Shown here: positions 52,998 to 61,729 of the stretch, in pieces
Layout: each line of letters opens with the position of its first letter
How positions within the stretch are numbered: position 1 is the first letter of the stretch
Assembly: GCF_001636695.1 (NCBI RefSeq)
Contig: NZ_LGEL01000002.1
Coordinates: forward strand, 1 to 64,000
Length of the DNA stretch: 64,000 nt
From: Pedobacter panaciterrae
Lineage (GTDB): Bacteria > Bacteroidota > Bacteroidia > Sphingobacteriales > Sphingobacteriaceae
Direction of reading: 5' to 3'
Notes under the pieces: generated by a model
Database searches by the model: none
The model's input: only the letters and a program-made list of their open reading frames with translations
Told to the model about the DNA's origin: nothing
Made by a program: the position numbers and the translations under genes

Positions 52998-53924
52998 TTA
53001 AGATAATTCCTGCAATTGTTCGCTACTTTCTATTGTTATATGCTCAGCTGTTTTTACAGGCTTATGTTTCCATCTACGATGGCTCCAAAGCCAGTAAGGT
53101 GGCTCATTTTTAATAATCTCTTCCAGAAACTGGGTATGTAATCTGGTTATTTCAAATTCTTCAGTATCTGCAGGATTTAAACAAAGTGGCACACAATTTA
53201 CCTCATAATATCCTCTTTTTAGCACTTTAACTTTGAGATAAAAAATTGGACGGTTGGTTCTTTTTGCAATTTTCTCTATACCAAGCTGGATGTATGCCGG
53301 TTTATTTAGGAATGTCCTCCAATGATGCAATTCACTTATTGAAGGAGACTGATCATTACCAAAACTAAAGATACTTGGTGTGTCTTTATTGGTTTGAATT
53401 GCCCTTAAGGTTTGACGCATTGGGATAAGTTTATTTCCAAACTTACAGCGGATTTGGCGAAACCATTTATCAAAAATGGGATTATTTAAAGGTTTATAAA
53501 TTGGATAATGATCTGCAGAAAAGTTTAAACCTATCCCTAAAGTTCCCCACTCCCAATTGCCATAATGCGCTGAACAAAAAAGCACACTTTCTCCTTTGCT
53601 GAGATATTCGTTTACCAGCTCTTTGTTTTTAAAGACGAACCGTTTTTTAATTTCTTCGGCAGAGATGTTAATCATTTTAATAACCTCAAAGATTAAGCTA
53701 GCCAGATATCTGTAATACTTTTTCTCTATCGTAATAATTTCTTTTAAGGCTTTTTCAGGAAAGGCATTGAGCAAATTTTCTCTAACCACCATCCTGCGGT
53801 AGCCAAAGACATAGTAGAGCAGGAAGTAAGCTGCATCTGCCCAGATGTATAGAAACGATAACGGCAGTAATGATAATACAGCTAAAAAAAACGTCCCTAA
53901 ATGAGAAAGGCCCTTTTTAAACAT
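52998..53924 (-). CDS. Lipid A biosynthesis lauroyl/myristoyl acyltransferase (LpxL/HtrB family)
   Basis: 308 residues. N-terminal membrane anchor (~8-40), then the LpxL/M/P acyltransferase domain with the catalytic H-X4-E motif H120-YGNWE125 (CSAHYGNWEWG), YKPLNNPIFDKWFRQIRCKFGNKLIP, and SFGNDQSPS. It adds a secondary acyl chain to lipid A at the inner membrane. The C-terminal PPYWLWSHRRWKHKP motif is typical. Probably separate from the GH26 unit, which lies downstream on the same strand under its own box. Confidence 0.93.
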   Translation of the reverse strand: MFKKGLSHLGTFFLAVLSLLPLSFLYIWADAAYFLLYYVFGYRRMVVRENLLNAFPEKALKEIITIEKKYYRYLASLIFEVIKMINISAEEIKKRFVFKNKELVNEYLSKGESVLFCSAHYGNWEWGTLGIGLNFSADHYPIYKPLNNPIFDKWFRQIRCKFGNKLIPMRQTLRAIQTNKDTPSIFSFGNDQSPSISELHHWRTFLNKPAYIQLGIEKIAKRTNRPIFYLKVKVLKRGYYEVNCVPLCLNPADTEEFEITRLHTQFLEEIIKNEPPYWLWSHRRWKHKPVKTAEHITIESSEQLQELS

Positions 53925-54013
53925 ACTACAATGATTTTCTACAAAATTAAAAGCTTAGCCAAAAAATTTTGCCATAAGAATGTTAGATTACCATTTTTTT
54001 TTAAAAAACATAA

Positions 54014-55966
54014 CTATTGGTGCAATCCACCGTTTTTAAATAGGTCATAAGCGGTTTGATAATTTGCTACAGCCTGATTTATTACTGTTTTGGATAGTTT
54101 ATTGGGAATTTGTTCATTGCTTTTTTTATGGTACAGAAAAGTTTGAGTTACTTTTTGTGGGCCTAGTATCACTAAGCTATCCTTTTTTAGATAGGCAAGC
54201 TTTTGATAAGTACCTAAAACTGCCCTTGGCTGGTAGGTTAAATTCAAGACATTCTGACCATACAGGTTACTTTCGTAATTCCAGCCTAAAAGACTAAAAA
54301 GGGTCGGATAAAGATCAATTTGTGAACAAAGCTTATCTATTATCATTTTTCCTTTTAAGGGCATATTTAATACAATACAAGGAATATGATATTTATCAAT
54401 ATCAATTTCGTTTTTACCGGCACTGGCGGCACAGTGATCGGCCACTATGATTACAATCGTATTTTTATACCAGTCTTTCTTTTCTATACTTTTAAGAAAC
54501 TCTGAAATTGCATAATCAGTGTAACGAACGGCACCTTCCCTATTCCCTTGCTTCATCTCTATTTTACCTTTGGGAAAGGTAAATGGCCTGTGATTCGAGG
54601 TTGTCATTACAAAACTATAAAAAGGTTTGCCTGCTTTATCATCTGCATCTGATCCTCGTATCACAGCATCAAAAAGATCTTCATCTGAAACTCCCCAGGC
54701 ATTTTCAAAATGAACCTGATCATCCTGAATTATTGTTCTTTTTGTTAAATAATTATCCCCTATTTTGATATTTCTTCCTCTATCTGTAATATCAAATCCA
54801 TTGCTACCAAAATATTCATTCATATTATCGAAGTAGCCATCCCCACCATAATAAAATGTTCGGGTGTATCCTTCTTTTTCAAAAATATGGCCAACAGTTG
54901 TCAGGTTTTCATTCCCTTGTCTTCTTACAATGCTGCTTCCGGGAGTTGGAGGTATAGATAAGCTTAAAGCTTCCATTCCTCTTACTGTACGGGTACCTGT
55001 TGCATACATATTGGTAAACATCAGATTCTTATCAGCAAGAGAATCCAGAGTTGGCGTTATTTTCTCTGTATTGCCAAAATGCGCAAGAAAACTCGCGCTT
55101 AAGCTTTCTACTGTAATCATAATTACATTTGGCTTATACAACCGGCCACCGTTTTGGATATTCCTTTTAATTGAATTACCGGTACTTACAAAAGTACTCT
55201 GTTGATCTTTCAGTTCATTTCTTATTAAGGCAAACGCCTTATCTTTAGGAAGTAAGGTGTAAAAATGATTATAATTCAGTTCGTTGTTTTTAAAAGCGGA
55301 GAAAATAGAATATATACCTGCTTTTGAAAGCTCATTTTCATATCGGTTAGTGCTTGACTCGGCAAATGCATTGGTTAAAAAAAGCGTATAAAATAAAGTA
55401 ATTGCTAATAAAACTCCGGTTATAACCACTCTGTTTTTAAATGCGATAGCAGATTGGAAAGCATTTTCAAAAACCTTTTTCTTTGCAAAAAGCCACATTA
55501 CCAGGAATACCATTACCAATACCCCGCCAATTAAAAGTGGAAGGGGATAAGATTCATTTATATTATTGATAACCTCGTAAGTATAAATAAGATAATCAAC
55601 TGCAATGAAGTTGAACCTGCTTTCGAACTCCTCCCAAAAAGTAAGTTCAGCAAAAAATGAAAAAAAGGAGATGAGAAGGATTATAAAAAGTACTATATAT
55701 GTTATGATCCTATTTACAATTGAAGCAGACCACCTGTCAGGAAGCACAAGTAAGTATAAACTGTAAAATGATGTTAAGAATAAGCCAACACCAAAATCGT
55801 AAACAAAACCAAGCAGGTAAATTCTTACTACGCCTAAAAAGGAAAAATCTGTTTTGCCTATTGAATCAATAAACAAAACGGTCCGGATTAAAAGAGAGAT
55901 AAAAACAAAAATTGCTAAAAAAGAGAATAGAACGCTATACCTGCCCTTAAATAGTTTAATAAACAT
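54014..55966 (-). CDS. LTA-synthase/MdoB-type sulfatase-fold membrane transferase
   Basis: 650 residues. Five membrane helices in the first ~200 residues (about 13-33, 45-73, 84-106, 143-162, 179-199), then a periplasmic alkaline-phosphatase-superfamily domain. Metal and nucleophile sites: E287 in MITVESLSASF, T327 in TGTRTVRGMEAL, and DH in IVIIVADHCA near residue 490. The family transfers phosphoglycerol or phosphoethanolamine head groups to envelope polymers or lipids. Substrate here is unknown; the neighbour LpxL-type gene is compatible with envelope modification. 89 nt upstream of the LpxL gene on the same strand, so possibly one unit. Confidence 0.88.
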   Translation of the reverse strand: MFIKLFKGRYSVLFSFLAIFVFISLLIRTVLFIDSIGKTDFSFLGVVRIYLLGFVYDFGVGLFLTSFYSLYLLVLPDRWSASIVNRIITYIVLFIILLISFFSFFAELTFWEEFESRFNFIAVDYLIYTYEVINNINESYPLPLLIGGVLVMVFLVMWLFAKKKVFENAFQSAIAFKNRVVITGVLLAITLFYTLFLTNAFAESSTNRYENELSKAGIYSIFSAFKNNELNYNHFYTLLPKDKAFALIRNELKDQQSTFVSTGNSIKRNIQNGGRLYKPNVIMITVESLSASFLAHFGNTEKITPTLDSLADKNLMFTNMYATGTRTVRGMEALSLSIPPTPGSSIVRRQGNENLTTVGHIFEKEGYTRTFYYGGDGYFDNMNEYFGSNGFDITDRGRNIKIGDNYLTKRTIIQDDQVHFENAWGVSDEDLFDAVIRGSDADDKAGKPFYSFVMTTSNHRPFTFPKGKIEMKQGNREGAVRYTDYAISEFLKSIEKKDWYKNTIVIIVADHCAASAGKNEIDIDKYHIPCIVLNMPLKGKMIIDKLCSQIDLYPTLFSLLGWNYESNLYGQNVLNLTYQPRAVLGTYQKLAYLKKDSLVILGPQKVTQTFLYHKKSNEQIPNKLSKTVINQAVANYQTAYDLFKNGGLHQ

Positions 55967-56021
55967 ATAAAATTTTACATAAAAGGCAAAGGTAGGTTTG
56001 AATTCTGTTTAAATTCTGAAC

Positions 56022-56324
56022 TTAACTAATATAAGTTAAATTACTTTTTTGTCCTATCATTTTTAAAACGCTTTCTATATTATAATTCAATTTATGATAA
56101 ATAAGGTTTTCTCCCAGCTCTCTATGTGTAAGAAAGCTGATAATATCCTTAAACCTTATCACTCCAATCTGTTTGTTATAATAAAAAACAGGCATTGTGT
56201 ATAATTCTTGTCTAAGCATTGTACCTATTACATCAATTACCAAATCCTCAGAATGCAGTCTGATCTGTTTATCTAATCTCCCTACCGGAGAAGATATTTC
56301 TCTATTCTGAATAATAAATCCCAT
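56022..56324 (-). CDS. Small single CBS-domain-like protein
   Basis: 100 residues, cytoplasmic. Residues ~10-70 read as one CBS motif (DKQIRLHSEDLVIDVIGTMLRQELYTMPVFYYNKQIGVIRFKDIISFL), with a short C-terminal helix. CBS modules normally work in pairs, so this would need to dimerise. They bind adenine nucleotides in many proteins. Divergent from the tandem AraC genes across 173 bp. Moderate confidence in the domain call. Confidence 0.6.
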   Translation of the reverse strand: MGFIIQNREISSPVGRLDKQIRLHSEDLVIDVIGTMLRQELYTMPVFYYNKQIGVIRFKDIISFLTHRELGENLIYHKLNYNIESVLKMIGQKSNLTYIS

Positions 56325-56497
56325 TACTTTGATAAATTTGACCCTATTATCAAATTATTTCGCGAAATTAACGCAGACAACGAGAGACAAAGGCCACAAT
56401 AAGACTTAAAAATACCTTATAAGGACTTTTTTTCGTATGATTCAAAAGAAATCACCTTACAACAAAGGAGATATTCTGGTTATTTATTCATTTTAAG

Positions 56498-57481
56498 ATG
56501 AAAGAAGTAGTTTATCGTCTTGGTGTGGAGATAGAAGATTGGGTTGAAGAATTAGCTGCTAGTCTGGGCGGGTTTGTGCGCGGTAATTTCAGTATTATTC
56601 CAGATGATGTATGTACGGGCACACATTATACACTTCAAATAAGTGAAAATGTTACTGCTATGGTAATAGATGTAACTTATCATCAAGATTTGTTGTTTAA
56701 GGTTCGGAATACTAAAAGTGATTTTGCAGGAATATTTTTCATCCTTACTGAGGGAGAATCAGTTCAAATTATGAATGATGTTTCGCGGTCAGTTGGACGA
56801 TGGAACTATAATCTGGCAATTACAGATAGTGTATTGGATTTGGATTATCTGATAAAATCAGAAAGTAAATCTTATAGCATTTCACTCTTGGTAAAAAAAC
56901 ACATTCTAAGAGAATATCTTTCTAAAACCGGTATCCTTGACGAAATGGTGAACAGGGTTTTTGATGAAAAACAAAATACCCTTCTACATTATGCTCATAT
57001 GAGCAATAACAGCTGGCATATCATTAATGAATTCAGAAAAAACATCCCTGGAAGTATATCTTTCAACCTCCTGCTAGGTGCTTTGGTTTACAATTTAATG
57101 GCAGATTGCCTTGACAGCATACTGAAGAGAGAGATTATGATCAGTAAAATTCTTAGGTCGGATCTTACCATGATAATGACCTCACAATCGAACCTGATTA
57201 AGAACCAAACTGGTATTTTTCCTGGCATTGCTGCATTAGCCGCTGAAGCCTGCATGTCGGAAACTAAATATAAGAAACTTTATAAAAAAATTACAGGACA
57301 GACTCCTAATGCCTTCTTTCTAAAAAACAAACTGGAACTGGCAAGAGATTTACTTGCATCCAGACAAAATACCATTGGAGAATTGGCAGCAAAATTGAAT
57401 TTTAGAAGTCCATCTCATTTATCGGAACAATTTAAAAGCCACTTTGGGATGTCGCCCAAAGAATATGCAGCCTCATTATAA
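56498..57481 (+). CDS. AraC-family regulator (first of a tandem pair)
   Basis: 327 residues. N-terminal ~200 residues without a recognised effector domain, then an AraC helix-turn-helix region (~230-325: FPGIAALAAEACMSETKYKKLYKKITGQTPNAFFLKNKLELARDLL and TIGELAAKLNFRSPSHLSEQFKSHFGMSPKEYAASL). Its stop codon TAA shares its last A with the ATG of the next gene, so the two are translationally coupled. Close paralog of that gene (same FPGI...AA.AGMS.(T/K)KYKKL pattern). Target unknown. Confidence 0.9.
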   Translation: MKEVVYRLGVEIEDWVEELAASLGGFVRGNFSIIPDDVCTGTHYTLQISENVTAMVIDVTYHQDLLFKVRNTKSDFAGIFFILTEGESVQIMNDVSRSVGRWNYNLAITDSVLDLDYLIKSESKSYSISLLVKKHILREYLSKTGILDEMVNRVFDEKQNTLLHYAHMSNNSWHIINEFRKNIPGSISFNLLLGALVYNLMADCLDSILKREIMISKILRSDLTMIMTSQSNLIKNQTGIFPGIAALAAEACMSETKYKKLYKKITGQTPNAFFLKNKLELARDLLASRQNTIGELAAKLNFRSPSHLSEQFKSHFGMSPKEYAASL

Positions 57482-58404
57482 TGAAAGCCATGGAAAAAAT
57501 ACCTCCTATTAAGGCTAAAAATCAATTGGTATTACCTGACGATATAGCTCAGAACTGTTCTTATTGTTTAGAGGTAATACCCGGATTAACAGCTCTTATA
57601 GTAGACGTTAGTTTTCAAAGAAATACTGAACCAGGTAAGGTGATCAATGCCGAAGATTTTTACATTGCTTATTACGATTTAAGCAATGAAATTAACATTC
57701 ATCAAAATGCGGGAACGAAAGTAAATTACAGTTCTAAATTGGGGATGGTTGTGTTAGACGCAGCACTAAAAAGCAGCTATGTTCCTTCTCTGAAAACATA
57801 TTCTTTCTGGTTGTTAATAGCGAAACCGTTACTTCAAAATTATCTGCCAGGAGCGGAAAATGGTTCCATAGAAAAAAGGAAGCTTAATAATACCATTGTT
57901 TTTTCAAGTCATATAGATAGCCGTACCAGGCTGTGTATTCTTAAACTCAGAACCCGAAACTACAATGATCCATCTTTTGAACTTTCGTTGCGTGGAACTT
58001 CACTGCAGGTTTTTGCCTATCTGGTAGAACGCCTAAATGAAAGCGGCACTATACCAGGAAAGCTTTCGGAATTAGATACCGCACAAATTATAAAAACTCA
58101 GACCTATCTGATGGAGCAACTTTCAGGGACATTTCCAGGAATAGATTTCCTTGCAGCAATGGCAGGTATGTCTGTCTCTAAATATAAAAAATTGTTTAAG
58201 AGCGTATTTAAAGAAAGTCCGAATAGTTTCTTTCTCAGGGAAAAACTACACATTGCTCAGGAGCTCCTGATGAGTGGAAATTTTAATACCATAAATGAAA
58301 TAGCCTATGAACTTGGTTATGTAAAATCCGGATATTTTGCTTCCATCTATAAAAAGCAATTCGGGCAATTACCTGGAGAAGTTTTCATGAAAAACATGGC
58401 ATAA
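57481..58404 (+). CDS. AraC-family regulator (second of a tandem pair)
   Basis: 307 residues, ATG 57481 overlapping the previous stop by one base. N-terminal domain like that of its paralog (RNTEPGKVINAEDFYIAYYDLSNEINI). C-terminal helix-turn-helix pair (FPGIDFLAAMAGMSVSKYKKLFKSVFKESPNSFFLREKLHIAQELL; TINEIAYELGYVKSGYFASIYKKQFGQLPGEVF). The sequence agreement over the whole length points to a tandem duplication followed by divergence. Possibly acts as a heterodimer with the first copy. Confidence 0.9.
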   Translation: MKAMEKIPPIKAKNQLVLPDDIAQNCSYCLEVIPGLTALIVDVSFQRNTEPGKVINAEDFYIAYYDLSNEINIHQNAGTKVNYSSKLGMVVLDAALKSSYVPSLKTYSFWLLIAKPLLQNYLPGAENGSIEKRKLNNTIVFSSHIDSRTRLCILKLRTRNYNDPSFELSLRGTSLQVFAYLVERLNESGTIPGKLSELDTAQIIKTQTYLMEQLSGTFPGIDFLAAMAGMSVSKYKKLFKSVFKESPNSFFLREKLHIAQELLMSGNFNTINEIAYELGYVKSGYFASIYKKQFGQLPGEVFMKNMA

Positions 58405-58430
58405 ACTCAAAAAACGGCTAACTTTGCATC

Positions 58431-58640
58431 ATGACAGCAGAAGAATTTGAGGCGGCATTTCACGGAATAGAATTACCAGCAGAAATAGAATTAGGACCAG
58501 GAGCAGTAATTAAAGATGTACCACTATTCTTACAGAAAGAATTAACGATCCTCAAAACCAGTAACCATCCCAGGATAAAGGAACCTGTAGCATATCGATT
58601 GGCCCTCGTACTAGAAATTATAAAAGCTAAGGAACTATAA
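58431..58640 (+). CDS. Small acidic protein, DUF6965-like
   Basis: 69 residues: MTAEEFEAAFHGIELPAEIELGPG start, KDVPLFLQKELTILKTSNHP middle, and a helical end. This layout resembles the DUF6965 family seen in Sphingobacteria; the name is from memory and uncertain. No known function. A TAACTTTG box lies only 4 nt before the ATG (58419-58426), so it could be a leaderless transcript. Follows the AraC pair on the same strand after 26 nt. Confidence 0.6.
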   Translation: MTAEEFEAAFHGIELPAEIELGPGAVIKDVPLFLQKELTILKTSNHPRIKEPVAYRLALVLEIIKAKEL

Positions 58641-58678
58641 CAAAAGCTATTCTTATGTTTGTTTTAAAAGTAAACATA

Positions 58679-59035
58679 ATGAATATAGAAACACACCAAT
58701 CAGGAGAAACGAGAATAGCAGAAGTAATTTCTGATGATGTCCTGATTAAAAATCCGGAAGAAGGATTACAGTTATTGGCAGACTTATACTATCAGAATTT
58801 TGATAAAATCATCATCAAAGAACAAAACATATGTGCTGAGTTCTTCGATCTGAAAACTGGTATTGCTGGAGAAATCCTTCAGAAATTCTCCAATTATAGA
58901 GTATCTCTGGCTATTATTGGTGATTTCGGCAAATATGAAAGCAAAAGCATGAAAGACTTTATCTACGAAAGCAACAAGGGTAAACGAGTAAACTTTGTAG
59001 GCAGTTTGGAAGAAGCTCTTGCAAAACTACCTTAG
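58679..59035 (+). CDS. DUF4180 protein
   Basis: 118 residues from ATG 58679; an in-frame ATG at 58655 would add eight residues (MFVLKVNI), less like family starts. Family pattern seen: HQSGETRIAEVISDDVLIKNPEEGLQLLADLYYQNFDKIIIKEQNICAEFFDLKTGIAGEILQKFSNYRVSLAIIGDF and KSMKDFIYESNKGKRVNFVGSLEEAL. Cytoplasmic, often encoded near AraC-type regulators, function unknown. Third small-gene member of a same-strand run behind the AraC pair. Confidence 0.8.
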   Translation: MNIETHQSGETRIAEVISDDVLIKNPEEGLQLLADLYYQNFDKIIIKEQNICAEFFDLKTGIAGEILQKFSNYRVSLAIIGDFGKYESKSMKDFIYESNKGKRVNFVGSLEEALAKLP

Positions 59036-59042
59036 TAATTAT

Positions 59043-59073
59043 GCACAGATTACTAATATTTAGTAATCTGTGC
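59043..59073. terminator. Bidirectional hairpin at the convergent gene ends
   Basis: GCACAGATTACTAA (59043-59056) and TTAGTAATCTGTGC (59060-59073) are a perfect 14-bp stem with a 3-nt loop. It overlaps the last codons of the hydrolase gene on the minus strand and follows the DUF4180 gene on the plus strand. Confidence 0.7.
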
Positions 59074-60543
59074 TATTATAGACTCAGGATCTGTTGTGAT
59101 AAAATGGCCCTGCCCCTCTTTTACTATAATTTTTGATTTCCCACCAAGCTTCTTGTAATGTTGCTCTATTACTTTGGTATGATCCTTAAACCATGGGTCC
59201 TGGCTCCCTGAAACAATTAGCAAAGGTATTCCTGCTTTTGCAATTGAAGTAAGTCCGTCAAATAGATTCTTTTTAGTCATCAAACTACGCATTACCGGAT
59301 TTACACCATAGATAGCGGAGACTTTCTCCGGATTTTCCATTGCCCATGCAAAACATTCGCCTGCATTAACCCCTGAACCTTCTAATATTGGTTTTTTAGA
59401 AAAACCATGACCTGTCAGCATTTTGTATACCTGATCCCATTGTTCCATTACTGCACCCGATTGTGCTGTAAGTGGGGTAACAACTATATAATACCCTTTT
59501 GCAAGTAAGGCTTGATCTACAAGAGCACTTCTGTCAACCCTGTCGCTTCTAAAGACCCATGGCTTGCCCGGAGCAGGTTTATCAGGCACTATAATAACCA
59601 TTGATGACACACCATAGCGGCTCTTCCCTTTAACTTCATACTGCTCATAATAAGGCGTGTAGCCTGGCCCCCTGGCGGTCATCCATGTATTTTCTTCTTT
59701 TAAATACAGGTAACTACTTTCCGTGCCATAGTAATAAGATTTGATGAAACTCTCATCTATAAATTCCGGTGGTGATGATCGTATAGCAACGTTTTTAACA
59801 ACCCAATCCACAATAAGACCCGGATCACGCAAACTATGTGGATGATGTGCTGTACCCTCTTTAACAAGCACGGTCATTCTGCCACCCATTTGCAAATAAA
59901 TATTTTCAATGGGGAGTGTATTTTTTTCATATAGAAAATCTTCGGAGCCACAAATACTTAGCAGTGGAACATCATGTCGGGCAAGCTCCGCTATCTTTGC
60001 CAGGCTTTCTGGCATAATTGCTGCATTATCAGCATAAATACACGAAACCTGATCAGGATGATTTACCGACCATGCATAGGCATTGATAGCCCCTCTACTC
60101 ATTCCACTAAACGCCGGCTTTTTTGAGAATCCATGTTCTTTAGTTAGAAAATCATACCAGGCATCCCATTGCCTTCCAGCATCACAATTAATATATCCTA
60201 TAAAAAATCCCTTTTTTAACAGTTCAACCTCCGACTGGGGTTCATGATCCCAATAGAAGCCTCTCCAGGACCATGGATTTCCTGCAGCTGCAGTTTTTGG
60301 TACTACAACCAGACAGCGAACTTTTCCCTTTACTTCGGCATTAATACCAAAGCCTTCACTTTCAATAGCCTTAAATGGTGTTATTTCCAGACTGAGTGTG
60401 TCCATTAGAAAATCACAGCGATCAAATCCCCTCCATATAGTTTTCTCGCCTGAAAAGTTTGTGCCAGTAAGCTGGGCATAAGCAGTGTTAAGAATTGCCG
60501 TATAAATAATGAACACAGCAACAAGTGCAGTAATTTTTCGCAT
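59053..60543 (-). CDS. Exported tandem alpha/beta-hydrolase, second copy without nucleophile
   Basis: 496 residues with signal peptide 1-23 (TAYAQ). Two alpha/beta-hydrolase halves: residues ~65-250 and ~310-496. The first has the nucleophile elbow G147-M-S149-R-G151, an Asp in ICGSEDF (~202) and a His in EGTAHHPH (~233). The second repeats the surroundings (GHGFSKKPILEGSGVNAGECFAW, VSGSQDPW, EGQGHFITT) but has glycine where the serine should be, so it looks inactive. Likely a periplasmic esterase or peptidase; substrate unknown. Monocistronic, divergent from the lipoprotein at 60658. Confidence 0.85.
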   Translation of the reverse strand: MRKITALVAVFIIYTAILNTAYAQLTGTNFSGEKTIWRGFDRCDFLMDTLSLEITPFKAIESEGFGINAEVKGKVRCLVVVPKTAAAGNPWSWRGFYWDHEPQSEVELLKKGFFIGYINCDAGRQWDAWYDFLTKEHGFSKKPAFSGMSRGAINAYAWSVNHPDQVSCIYADNAAIMPESLAKIAELARHDVPLLSICGSEDFLYEKNTLPIENIYLQMGGRMTVLVKEGTAHHPHSLRDPGLIVDWVVKNVAIRSSPPEFIDESFIKSYYYGTESSYLYLKEENTWMTARGPGYTPYYEQYEVKGKSRYGVSSMVIIVPDKPAPGKPWVFRSDRVDRSALVDQALLAKGYYIVVTPLTAQSGAVMEQWDQVYKMLTGHGFSKKPILEGSGVNAGECFAWAMENPEKVSAIYGVNPVMRSLMTKKNLFDGLTSIAKAGIPLLIVSGSQDPWFKDHTKVIEQHYKKLGGKSKIIVKEGQGHFITTDPESIIAQITKY

Positions 60544-60631
60544 CCGTAGTTTTATTTGGTTATGGTCTTTTAAACAAAAAAACTAAATCTGGTTAATATT
60601 TACTTAATAAACCATTAATCTGAAAATAATC

Positions 60632-60639
60632 TATATTTG
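60632..60639 (+). promoter_or_regulatory. -7 box before the small lipoprotein gene
   Basis: TATATTTG, an exact TAnnTTTG match, 18 nt upstream of the ATG at 60658. Confidence 0.45.
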
Positions 60640-60657
60640 AAAGCAACCAATTAATCT

Positions 60658-61098
60658 ATGAAAAGAGTTATAGAAATTATGCCTTTATGTATCATTTTTG
60701 CAATCTACGGCTGTTCCTCGAACTCGAACAGTGCTGTCGAACAAAACAATACAAAGACACTATATCGGGCTATAAATAAAGATGATACCGCTACTTTTAA
60801 CATACACCTGACCGATAAGGAGTTTTTTGGTCAATTTGAAATAAATTACCATGGAGCATATAAAGATTCTGGTGATGTAACCGGAATTGTAAAAGGCGAC
60901 ACGCTAAAGGGAACCTACCGTTTTCAACATTATGGAGTAGAAGAATGGCATAGAACTCCAATAGCTTTATTAAAAAAAGATGGCAAGCTAATTATGGGAG
61001 TAGGCTCAATGGAAATTTACATGAACATACGTTATTTTAAGAAACGTATACCAATCAATTACCAGGATCCAAAGTTTGTGTTTGAAAAGCTACAATAA
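60658..61098 (+). CDS. Small hypothetical lipoprotein
   Basis: 146 residues. Lipobox at AIYGC (C19) after a short hydrophobic stretch, then an Asn/Ser spacer. The mature domain is a small beta-rich fold (FNIHLTDKEFFGQFEINYHGAYKDSGDVTGIVKGDTLKGTYRFQHYGVEEWHRTPIALLKKDGKLIMGVG), reminiscent of lipocalin- or META-like barrels in Bacteroidota lipoproteins. Function unknown. Convergent with the miaE gene, 7 nt apart. Confidence 0.75.
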   Translation: MKRVIEIMPLCIIFAIYGCSSNSNSAVEQNNTKTLYRAINKDDTATFNIHLTDKEFFGQFEINYHGAYKDSGDVTGIVKGDTLKGTYRFQHYGVEEWHRTPIALLKKDGKLIMGVGSMEIYMNIRYFKKRIPINYQDPKFVFEKLQ

Positions 61099-61105
61099 CA
61101 ATATA

Positions 61106-61687
61106 CTATCCATGAATGGCCTCTTTATTACCGAAACTTTGAATTAACTCTCCTTCAAATTCCAGCCATTCTTTCCACCTTTTATCTACATCAATATCAA
61201 TGGTATATTTACGGGCAAAATTTAAAAAAGTGGTGTAATGGCCAGCTTCTGAAACCATTAGATCATGATAAAACTTAGCCAACTCCTTATCCTTAATGTT
61301 TTGAGACAGCACGCGGAAGCGCTCGCAGCTTCTGGCTTCGATCATTGCTGCAAATAAAAGACGATCAATAAAAGCCGAGTTTCTGCTACCATCCCTACGG
61401 CTGAATTTAACCAGTCGCCCCACATAGTCATCTTTACGTTCACGACCGAGTGTATAACCACGTTGCTCAATTATATTAACCACCATTTGGAAATGCTGCA
61501 TTTCTTCGATAGCAATTGCTGTTAATTCCTGCACTAAATCCATATGTTCTGAATTATTGGCGATCAGCGTAATGGCATTTGTTGCTGCTTTTTGTTCGCA
61601 CCAGGCGTGGTCAGTTAAAATTTCTTCTAAATTCGATTCAGCAATGTTTGCCCAGCGCGGGTCAGTCAATAATTTTAATCCAAGCAT
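61106..61687 (-). CDS. miaE: MiaE-family tRNA hydroxylase
   Basis: 193 residues, di-iron ferritin-like four-helix protein. Metal-ligand motifs: EEILTDHAWCEQKAA (~21-34), IAIEEMQHFQMV (E62..H65), and FAAMIEARSCERF and VSEAGHYTTF in the second half. In the known enzyme it hydroxylates 2-methylthio-N6-isopentenyl adenosine at tRNA position 37 using O2. Length and motif spacing fit MiaE of Bacteroidota. 42 nt downstream of the hexosaminidase gene on the same strand; a shared transcript is possible but not meaningful functionally. Confidence 0.9.
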   Translation of the reverse strand: MLGLKLLTDPRWANIAESNLEEILTDHAWCEQKAATNAITLIANNSEHMDLVQELTAIAIEEMQHFQMVVNIIEQRGYTLGRERKDDYVGRLVKFSRRDGSRNSAFIDRLLFAAMIEARSCERFRVLSQNIKDKELAKFYHDLMVSEAGHYTTFLNFARKYTIDIDVDKRWKEWLEFEGELIQSFGNKEAIHG

Positions 61688-61729
61688 TGTAGTAAATATC
61701 TTCTTGCAGCCAAAATTAGAAAGATTTAC

